A DNA stretch of 64,000 nt, from positions 54,461,501 through 54,525,500 of the forward strand of contig CM027378.1 of assembly GCA_015680905.1 (NCBI GenBank), read 5' to 3'. This DNA is from Coptis chinensis (lineage: Eukaryota; Streptophyta; Magnoliopsida; Ranunculales; Ranunculaceae). The notes below the pieces were generated by a model, which saw only the letters and a list, made by a program, of their open reading frames with translations, did no database searches and was not told the origin of the DNA. A program made the translations under genes and the position numbers. Shown in pieces: positions 56,634 through 64,000 of the stretch. The first letter of the stretch is position 1; each line of letters begins with the position of its first letter.

Positions 56634-57185
56634 TTAAAGTGATATATATGTATTTACATGCAGTTTCCCATATATCAATAATCTAAAAAGTTGTGGGTCT
56701 TTCCACAAATAATTAACATGGAATGCACCATCAAATAGAATTAAGCACCAAGATTTCCTATGATGTAGCTTAGTGGAATGAGAGTAAAGCCTTATAGATC
56801 TAAAACCTAATCGAGCATACAGTTTCTTCTTTGTCCTCCTACGAAGGGAATGCCAAGTAAATGAACATGAGAAAATTGATGGTTGTGGAAGATACGTAGG
56901 ATGTGGATAATTTTGAGAAGGGAAAAATTTAAAAAAAAAATGAAAAAAAGTGTCCGGTGGCTTGTCCTTGGGTGTTACTTCTTCACTAGTTGGTTTTAGA
57001 TAGTTATGAAGCATAGGAGAAACACCAAGGTCAAGTACAAACTCAATGGTTCTTTGAAAAGGTAGAGGCGAGGAACATTCGCGGATGGAAGGTGAATGAG
57101 TGACATGAGGATGTGAGGTGGGTGAATGGTGTTCAACTAGTGTTCTTAGGTCTATATCATCGAGGCTTTGAGATATGCAAGACAT
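56634..57185 (-). CDS. conserved post-protease tail domain (K copy), function unknown
   Basis: An open frame of 183 codons starts MSCISQSLDDIDL a few bases after the protease stop. It carries PFQRTIEFVLDLGVSPMLHN, matching M's PFQRNLKFALDPFVSPVLHN. A proline/aromatic middle follows, then the basic end: RSIRL, HRKSWCLILF, DPQLFRLLIY and KLHVNTY. These blocks agree with the M copy (30576-31166) almost residue by residue. It ends at the GTCTAGGGAATCTGAC signature. I do not recognise the domain. Confidence 0.6.
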   Translation of the reverse strand: MSCISQSLDDIDLRTLVEHHSPTSHPHVTHSPSIRECSSPLPFQRTIEFVLDLGVSPMLHNYLKPTSEEVTPKDKPPDTFFHFFFKFFPSQNYPHPTYLPQPSIFSCSFTWHSLRRRTKKKLYARLGFRSIRLYSHSTKLHHRKSWCLILFDGAFHVNYLWKDPQLFRLLIYGKLHVNTYISL

Positions 57186-57209
57186 TCCTCAATAGGTGGG
57201 TAAGAAGAA

Positions 57210-58088
57210 TCACTGGGATAGAGGGCTTAAAAATTCTTCTTCCGCCATGGCGTCAAGAGATGAATGGATGTCAATAGGAGAGAACTCAAGGAGTCGAAGG
57301 AAATCTTCCTCGATGTTATCTACGTCTAGGGAGTAGAAATTGTGATCCTTGTCTTCTTCCATAAGAGGGGTATCTACTAGTGTGGGGACTAAAGTGTCAG
57401 CCGCACTAATGTGAGGTACAAAACTCTCAATGGACTTCACTTCTCCTTCTATAGGCAAACCTAGTTGTCCCTGTTTTTGTCTAAACATGTTAACTTCTAC
57501 AGAAAGATTTCCAAAAGAAAGAGTCATTGAGCCATCCCGACAATTGATTTGGGCATTGGCGGTTGCCAAGAAAGGACGCCCTAAGATGATGGGAATGGAA
57601 TCATGAGCAACTTCTGTGTCGAGAATAACAAAGTCGGAAGGATAGTAAAAATCCTGAACTTTAACAAGAATATTTTCAACTACACCCTTGGGATACTTAA
57701 TAGAACGATCGGCTAACTGCAAAGTCATTTTGGTTGGTTGAAGTTTTGTTAGACCTAATTGTTTATATAAATAAAAAGGGAGTAAGTTAACACTCGCCCC
57801 CAGGTCTAATAAAGCAGTTGTTATGAAGGTATCACCTAAGGTGCATTGTACAGTAGGACGACCAGGGTCCTTGTACTTAACAATTCCGTTATGTTCAGAT
57901 AAAGAGGGATATTGTTCAGTTAAGAATGCTTCGTGGGGTATGTTGGTTTTCCTCTTCTTGGTGCACAACTCTTTTAGAAACTTAGCGTGTCCCGGTAGAC
58001 TTTTTATAGCTTCTAGAAAAGGTAGGTTTATAGTCAAATTTTTAAACACTTCCCTAATCTCATCAAAATTCTCGTCATTTTTAAACAC
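57210..58088 (-). CDS. aspartic protease of element K, open frame
   Basis: A 292-codon frame gives FKNLTINLPFLEAIKSLPGH, KFLKELCTKKRK, HNGIVKYKDPGRP, the active site LLDLGASVNLLPFYLY, LQLADRSIKYPKGVV, DFYYPSDFVILDTE, ILGRPFLATANAQINCRDGS and SFGNLSVEVN. All retropepsin landmarks of the Athila type are present, including the Gly-Arg-Pro block that is altered in M. The reading extends upstream in frame past an early stop into PYPQRL, a usual Athila linker phrase. This is the best preserved protein of the window. It would cut the gag polyprotein in the particle. Confidence 0.85.
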   Translation of the reverse strand: MFKNDENFDEIREVFKNLTINLPFLEAIKSLPGHAKFLKELCTKKRKTNIPHEAFLTEQYPSLSEHNGIVKYKDPGRPTVQCTLGDTFITTALLDLGASVNLLPFYLYKQLGLTKLQPTKMTLQLADRSIKYPKGVVENILVKVQDFYYPSDFVILDTEVAHDSIPIILGRPFLATANAQINCRDGSMTLSFGNLSVEVNMFRQKQGQLGLPIEGEVKSIESFVPHISAADTLVPTLVDTPLMEEDKDHNFYSLDVDNIEEDFLRLLEFSPIDIHSSLDAMAEEEFLSPLSQ

Positions 58089-58119
58089 AACTAGTCTTTG
58101 GGGATATGGTGCTTTATCG

Positions 58120-58365
58120 CTATTTTAATGAAGGGATAAAAGTATTATTAGGCTTTGCTTTATCTCTATCCGTTTTCCATCTAGGTATCCATATTGGAAC
58201 CTCTACAGGTGTAGGGTCTTCACTTTCTATTATTGGATCTTGTAATGTTTTCCCTTTTGGTTGTGGTTTAACCGGTATTTCTACGGTTGTAGGGTCTTGA
58301 GTTTCTATTTTAGTATTTGGTATGGTATCATTTTTAGTTTGCGGGTAATCTTTAGGCATAGTCAC
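58120..58365 (-). pseudogene. gag-protease linker of element K
   Basis: The reading TMPKDYPQTKNDTIPNTK is followed by repeated phrases QDPTTVEIPVKP and EDPTPVEVPIWI. M has EEPTTVEVPGYN in the same place. It links gag to protease and shows an internal duplication of the xDPTxVEIP unit. Confidence 0.65.
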
Positions 58366-58433
58366 TTGGTTATCAACAACTGCCTGAGCGAACGAAGCGG
58401 TAGTGGACTCACTGTAGGTCCCCCTGGTTTATA

Positions 58434-59697
58434 TTACCATTTACGAAGTGAAAATCTTTTTATTTCAAAGGCGGTGTTTGTTGACTTAGGATTAGCCTTT
58501 GCTTGACTTGGAAACACGCCGGTTTGGTTATTATTTTGGTTAGAAGACATGTCAATAACCTTTTGGCACAAAGACTGCATCATTTGCATCGTTTGTTTCA
58601 TCATATTAGAGTTTTGATCATGCTGATCTTTCATCAAGTTGGAGTTTTGTTGCATAATTTGATTTTGTTTCTCCAACAAGGTCACTACTACTTTGTCTGT
58701 AGATGGTTGTATTGGAATTAAAGCTTGTTGAGCGTTCATGTCTTGATGTTGATAGTTCTGGGTTATGGGTACTAAACCTCTATTCTGGTCACCTAAGTTC
58801 CCTTGTCCTTGATGTTGAGTTAACTGGTTGAAGTGTGGTGGTTGTGGTGGTGTTTGTGCATAGACAAGAGGACAATAGAAGTCAGAATGCTCAAGACTAC
58901 AACAGAGATTACAACGAGTAGAGTTAATGTTCATGACTGGAGTGGGTTGTTGTTGAACAGAGATGGCATCTACCTTTTTAGTGAGGGCATCGATAAGAGT
59001 TTTAAGCTCGGGATCATGTTTAACCTCAAAGAGAAGGAAGGAGAGGCCGGGAGGAATCATTACCTCCCCAATTGTTGTTCCTCTTAGATTTATCTTCTAA
59101 GAATGTATAAGCCTCCAAGGCTCCTTTACTAAGAAAACTACCCCCAGACATGATATCTAGAACCTCCTTATGATAATGTGAAAGCCCCTTGAAGAAAGAA
59201 CGAACAAAGCGTGTCTTTTCGCAAGATTATGATGCGGGCATTCAATGAGAAGATCGATGAACCGATTCGGGCCTCCGAAAAGGATTCATGAGGATTATGG
59301 TGGAAGAAATGAATCTTGTGAAGCATTTCATCTGTCTTCAGTGGTGGGTAAAACTGTTCCATGAACAATTGAACAAGTTGAGCCCATGAGTCCACAGAGT
59401 TTGGTGTTTGGGCAGTTAACCAAGACGCCGCTTTGTCGGGCTAGGGTGAAAGGAAACACCCTAAGTTTAACTTGATCGGACTTACGCTAGGATGATGGAA
59501 TGTAGTGAGAACTTGGTCTATCCACGCGTGTCTTTGGTAAGGCTTCTCGTGGTCTAAACCATGAAAACCGGTAACAAGTTAAATATATTAGGGGGATTTG
59601 AAAATCCCCACTAGGTCTGCAAGAACGATGCGACTTAGGGCCATCGTTTAGGGCTTTATAAAAATCGAGAGAGAGGAGTCTCTTGTTCTTTAGCCAT
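58434..59697 (-). pseudogene. gag: gag of element K
   Basis: The region starts near the ATG at 59697, where M has MPEEGETPLSNF. Pieces in different frames give MDSWAQLVQLFMEQFYPPLK, KIHFFHHNPHESFSEA, then FEVKHDPELKTLIDALTKK, the zinc knuckle CNLCCSLEHSDFYC and a Gln/Met-rich helix (QNSNLMKDQHDQNSNMMKQ). The open piece 58434-59060 ends at a frame change before the linker. The order equals that of M's gag. It has more breaks than the protease next to it. Confidence 0.8.
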
Positions 59698-60893
59698 TGA
59701 TGCAGGTGTAGTGTGTGAAATTCTAGATAGGCGTGTTATATTTATTTCTACGAAAAACAAGCCTGATTATACTAGAATTAAAACTCCTCCTCGTAAGAGA
59801 GGCAGGAGTGGAAGAAGGATCTTAGGAATGCCTCCTTGCTACAGCGTTTGAATAAGCGTCTTGTATGCAGCGATTTCAGTGTATTTAACAAGTTAGAAAC
59901 ACTAAATAACTTTAAGGAATAAAATTTGCATTTTTCTGTGAAAATTGGGCTGTTCACACTGAATTTTCCCTTGAGGGCGCGAGTGGGCGCGAGTTGGGCG
60001 CGAGTGCCCTCGTTTTGTCGAATGTCCGGTGTTTTGGGCGCGGGTCGCTTCGGTTTTAGCGCGGGTCGCGCTCCAGGGTTTTCAAGTTTTAGGCCTTTTA
60101 TCGTACTCCAAAAAATCTGAAATTTGTACAGTAATTTTCTAAGACGTCTATCAAGTAGCCTGTAAAATTTCAGATCAATCAGAGCTGTGAAAGTCCCTCT
60201 ACTACCCCCCAAAGTTTGCGAAACGGTTTTCGGACACAATCCAAACAACCGAATGGTTAACCCTTCAAAACAAATCCAAAAATTGCCAAATTTTTACTGG
60301 AGACTCCTGACAGATCCTAATTGTTTCTGTAAAAAGTTTAGAGCAATTGGAGTTCGACAACCTCTCCTTATTGGATGGTGTTCCAGATATTAAGTGTTTG
60401 CAACACTGCAGAAACACACTGGAAAGACTCTACTATTTAGGAAGTCAAAACAAATCAAAAACTCATCAAATTTTTACTACAAACTCCTGGATTAGGATAG
60501 ATACTCCTGTAAAAATTATAGAATTTTTAAAGCTCCCTAAGTAACCTTATTCGTCTGTTTTTTTAAGAACATACGGTGTGAAAACTGAAATAGAGCACTG
60601 TAAAGATCGTATTTTTTTCACAAGGTAAACCAACTTTGAAAAATCTGAAAATATTCTAGTAAATCAACAACACATTAAATATTATGTATGAATATTTTCA
60701 GAATTTTCGAAAATTTAGAAATACCTTCACCGCAGTGTTTTTCTCTGTGAATCCGCAGCCCCTATGCCTGAAACAAATTGAGCGGTTCCGAAAATTCAAG
60801 AAATAAGAATGAAAAATTAAAAGGGTGGGTGGGTAGAGGATGGGGGATTGCCCCTTGGATTCAAGCAATTGAATTCTTGTCTTGAACGAGATT
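59698..60893 (-). other. leader of element K with GC-rich and degenerate repeats
   Basis: Positions 59969-60075 hold repeated GGGCGCGAG and GCGCGGGTCGC phrases. From 60090 to 60540 three loose units of about 125-150 bp share CAAATTTTTAC, ACTCCTG and TGTAAAAA phrases. No gene is supported; open frames here are shadows. Confidence 0.6.
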
Positions 60894-60911
60894 AAGATGG
60901 CAGCGGCGCCA
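60894..60911 (-). promoter_or_regulatory. primer-binding site of element K
   Basis: On the minus strand TGGCGCCGCTGCCATCTT starts two bases after the LTR end. It is identical to the site of M. Confidence 0.85.
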
Positions 60912-60913
60912 TT

Positions 60914-61960
60914 TGATAACCGTAAAAACAATAGAATCCTAAATATTAATGCTACAAGAACACTAATACGAAATCCTACCGTTCTTACGTTTAAATCAAT
61001 ATTTCTTACTCTCAAAACATAATCATGCAATACAACGAGTAAGGATTTCGTTCTACTTTTAAACCCTCAACACTTAAATAGAATTCAATTGATCCAACAC
61101 AAGGAACAATGGTGAGAGTGATGTGTTTGGTGTTTAAACTAAAACTAATTATAAATTTAAGACAACTAAATCTAAAGATTCTAACTTTATGAAATTTAAC
61201 AAACAATAATTAAAATCTAACATCAATAACTACGAAATGACTAACAACCAAGAAATGAAATTAGATCTAAGCAATAGATAAATGACAAAAATCGAATTTG
61301 ATCAATAATAAACTACTTGATTTATCTAATGAAGCAATAACAATATTTTAATACTTTAAATTAAAACAAGGGAAATAAAAACTAATAAAAATGGAGATTC
61401 AAAACTAGATCTAGATCTAAAAACTAATCTAGATCTATCTTTTTCTAACCCTAAACTCCATTAACATTAGCTTCCTAACCTAACTGCCCTCGGCGCTGCC
61501 ATTAACACCGAGTCAAGCTTTTGTTTTTATACTTCCGGATCCAAAAATCGTGCATGGGCTTGGAGCCATGTTTTGGGCCAGGGAATCAGGCCCAAAACCC
61601 AATTCTTTCAGTCCAAAAAGGCCTCTTCAGCTGCAGTTGGCTTCCACAGACTTTTCGTCCACTTCTGCTCCTCTGATTGGGTTAAGGCTTGGACCATTGC
61701 AAAGCTCTTTCCGAGCCGGTCGTTTTGACATAAGGTAGGCCTCAATCCGAGGTCTGAGTCCAAAGATATGGCATTCGGAAGTTCTCACGACTTTTTGCTC
61801 CTTTATCTCGCTAAAGTGGCACATTTCTGCACATAATGGACTTTGAAGCCTGAAATGCATAAAAACACGTAATCAGTATTAAATCTTACTTATTATTCAC
61901 ATAATTGGTCTAACAGTATGATTATTAAGGGGTTAAAACTACAGTTTTGGGCTCTTATCA
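60914..61960 (-). repeat. 5' LTR of element K (1047 bp)
   Basis: On the minus strand it starts TGATAAGAGCCCAAAAC at 61960 and ends TTTTTACGGTTATCA at 60914. It pairs with 52464-53507 with few differences. Confidence 0.92.
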
Positions 61961-61965
61961 ATTGC

Positions 61966-62057
61966 CATAGATGATAAGTGCTCAAAAAGTGCATTTTAAC
62001 CCTCGATTATACCTCTTGTTTAGCCATCTTAGTGGACTAATAGTACTTGTAAGTCAT
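61966..62057 (+). repeat. short LTR-like fragment between K and L
   Basis: TGATAAGTGCTCAAAAAGTG at 61971 looks like the start of an Athila LTR in plus orientation (compare 16542). It breaks off after about 87 bp at the end of L's LTR. It may be the target into which L inserted. Confidence 0.4.
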
Positions 62058-63565
62058 TGATAAACATAAAGTGATAAAGTTTACCTACGAAATGAACGAT
62101 AAAACTCAAAACGTAAGTAAACTAAAACTTTATTACGTGTCTAAATTTATCAAAGATTGTTCTACTCTTGATCTATTGAACAGATATAGTGGAGTAGGAA
62201 GTTCGTTCCACTCCTAGTCTTTCCGCATGCTGTGTTTTCTAGTCTAATTACTCTACTCTAAGTCTAATGAGAGATTTACGAAATGATAACTAGACTACGA
62301 TGCAACTACCCACAAGATGCAACTAGTCGACTATTTAAACAACTATGGGAATACTACGTCGATTCTATGATAAGGAGTTTGAGGGGGATTGATTCCACCT
62401 TAGCTCAACTTAATCCACTAACGATTTAATTGTCGTAATTGAATTGAATCGCTGGCGAGAACAACTGGGTTATTCCTAATCCTTAATTACACATGGCATT
62501 TCTACCAATTCATAACTAGCATGTGAATGATTACACCCATTCTCATGGTGAACTAATCATTTATAGAGTGGAAAGGAAATTACGACTATTCAACATTAAC
62601 ACGAATCAAGCCTTCATCAAGGCTTCGCAACCCCCCTCTAATGGAGGTTTAGCCGAGAATCATCACGCAATCATTCCCAATCAAATTCGAACAAAACATG
62701 ATATAAAGATTGAAATTTGCTTAATTTAAACTTCAATAGCAACTACTCATGCAAGAATTATTTCAATCTAATTAAGACAACTATTGAATCTAAGAATTAA
62801 ACTAATTAAGTAAAGGAAATGAACTAGATTATCAAGAACAGTAATTTATTAATCTAATAAAAATCAATACAATAATGTAATACTGAATTTAAAACAAGAA
62901 TAAAAACTAATTAATTAATCTAAAACTAGATCTAGAACTAAGGTTTAATGGCTACTTTTCTTATCCTAACCTAATTTATTTTCTAACCTAACTATCTATA
63001 TCTCTACAAAGAGTCAAGCTTTTGTTTTTATACTTTCAGATCCAAAAATCATGCATGGGCTTGGAGCCATGTTTTGGGCTGGAAAATCGGGCCCAAAACC
63101 CAATTTCTTTAGTCTAAAATGGGCTCTTCAGCTGCAATTGGCTTCGACAAACTTTTTGTTCACTTCTGCTCCTCTGATTGGGTCAAGACTTAGACCATTG
63201 GAAAGTGCTTTCCGAGCCGGTCGTTTTGACATAAGGTAGGCCCAATTCCGAGGTCTGAGTCCAAAGATACGCCCGGAAGTTCTCACGACTTTTGTTTCAT
63301 TTTACGCCGTCGACTTTTTAGCTTTTGACCGGGCTTTACAAAGGCTTTGCCTTCTTGAATCTTGGCCTTTAATCACGGAACTCCTTAGCAACCGACCTTT
63401 GCTCCTTTATCTCGCTAAAGTGGCACATTTCTGCACATCATGGACTTTGAAGCCTGAAATGCATAAAAAACACGTAATCAGTATTAACTCTTAATTATTA
63501 CTCACAAAATTGGTCTAAAAGTATGATGATTAAGGGGTTAAAGCTACAGTTTTGGGCTCTTATCA
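62058..63565 (-). repeat. 3' LTR of element L (1508 bp, type A)
   Basis: On the minus strand it starts TGATAAGAGCCCAAAAC at 63565 and ends CACTTTATGTTTATCA at 62058. It is of the long subtype, like M's 5' LTR, with the CCTCCATTAGAGGGGG hairpin block near 62630-62648. Confidence 0.9.
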
Positions 63566-63602
63566 AACCATCCCCAAATAGCATTTTGCTTGTCCTCAAG
63601 CA
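63566..63602 (-). promoter_or_regulatory. polypurine tract of element L
   Basis: On the minus strand CTTGAGGACAAGCAAAATG is followed by ATTTGGGGATGGTT before the LTR. One G of the usual GGGGGTGG is replaced. Confidence 0.75.
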
Positions 63603-64000
63603 AAGATGAGAAATTAGAATAAGTGACCAAAAATGGAGTTCTATCTACTCGCTTTCTTTGAGAGCGCGATTGCATTGACCATATGCAACAAGGCCTTAAA
63701 CCACTAGGAATTCCCTAGTGGACGAGTTATAGTCTCGTGAGAGTTTTCCAGTGAAGGTACTCACAAACTTCATCTATACTATAACGACTAAGAAATAAAA
63801 CTATTGTTTCCTTATTCATGCTCTAAATTAACTATACCTCTCACTAGCGATGCATATAAAGTAATCAAGTCGAAACCTAAGCTAATATATGCATAATAAT
63901 CAATCTTCTATAATAAACATATATACAATGAGTAATACTATGAAATGCCTAGCATGTTCGTTTCTAAAACTCGGAATAGCGTCCTTAAGTAGGTTCTCAC

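Larger units (their letters stand above)
52464..61960 (-). mobile_element. complete Athila-like element K, gag-protease-Y, no RT or integrase, duplication ATTGC
   Basis: K has two LTRs of 1047 and 1044 bp, a PBS, leader, gag, protease, tail domain, ORF Y, 3' noncoding region and polypurine tract, all on the minus strand. ATTGC stands on both sides (52459-52463 and 61961-61965). The LTRs look very alike with scattered differences. Total length is 9497 bp, shorter than usual autonomous Athila elements. There is no room for RT and integrase between protease and Y, and no such motif. ORF X is also absent. Confidence 0.9.
62058..64000 (-). mobile_element. Athila-like element L, 3' LTR and 3' noncoding region (runs off right edge)
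   Basis: The 3' LTR (62058-63565) is preceded on the minus strand by a polypurine tract and noncoding DNA with the CTCACGAGACTATAAC block (63729-63744). Coding parts would be right of 64000. GTCAT (62053-62057) is a candidate target duplication. Confidence 0.85.

Overview
The window is plant nuclear DNA made almost entirely of nested, decayed LTR retrotransposons. I find no ordinary host gene, no rRNA or tRNA gene and no CRISPR array. The evidence for a plant is the Athila-type Ty3/gypsy gag proteins (most starting MILRSG or MRLRSG), Athila-type proteases (LDLGASVNLLP), primer-binding sites of the TGGCGCC type, a Tat-type element, and a CACTA DNA transposon. The layout fits repeat-rich, probably pericentromeric heterochromatin of a flowering plant with a large genome. 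The species cannot be told from the sequence.

Layout, left to right. 1-5465: 3' part of Athila-like element A (two env-position ORFs, polypurine tract, 3' LTR), apparently inserted into the 5' LTR of element B. 5466-17068: element B (LTR, PBS, gag, protease, a GC-rich 53-bp minisatellite, tandem duplications, PPT, 3' LTR). 17069-20843: Tat-type element C, inserted in B's 3' LTR. 20844-41210: element F, inserted in C's reverse transcriptase. F contains a clean solo LTR (21175-22640, duplication CCTAC). Its gag is split by solo LTR E1 (25642-38262, duplication AAATT), which is itself split by Athila-like element M (25818-37170). 41211-46708: element G, a sister of F, with solo LTR E2 (45292-46553, duplication ATCTC). 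46709-52463 (minus strand): 3' part of element J, carrying a 3.2-kb CACTA element (48006-51203, duplication GTG). 52464-61960 (minus strand): complete element K (duplication ATTGC). 62058-64000 (minus strand): 3' LTR and start of element L, which continues past the right edge.

The most interesting pattern is that every Athila-like element whose middle is visible (B, M, K, F, G) lacks reverse transcriptase, RNase H and integrase. B, M and K keep gag plus protease and then pass into one shared downstream signature. M and K also share a conserved basic/aromatic domain of about 90 residues where RT and integrase would normally be. F and G have lost the protease as well, at a junction they share. 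This looks like replicating families of non-autonomous Athila derivatives that keep gag, protease and env-position ORFs and borrow polymerase and integrase, rather than independent random decay.

Other structure: the two env-position ORFs (called X and Y here) look like paralogues; PPT-like G-runs recur at the ends of internal modules; LTRs of different families keep a strong hairpin at the same place; and the CACTA element may carry captured exons. Coordinates and repeat boundaries were read by eye, and no alignment or database search was run.
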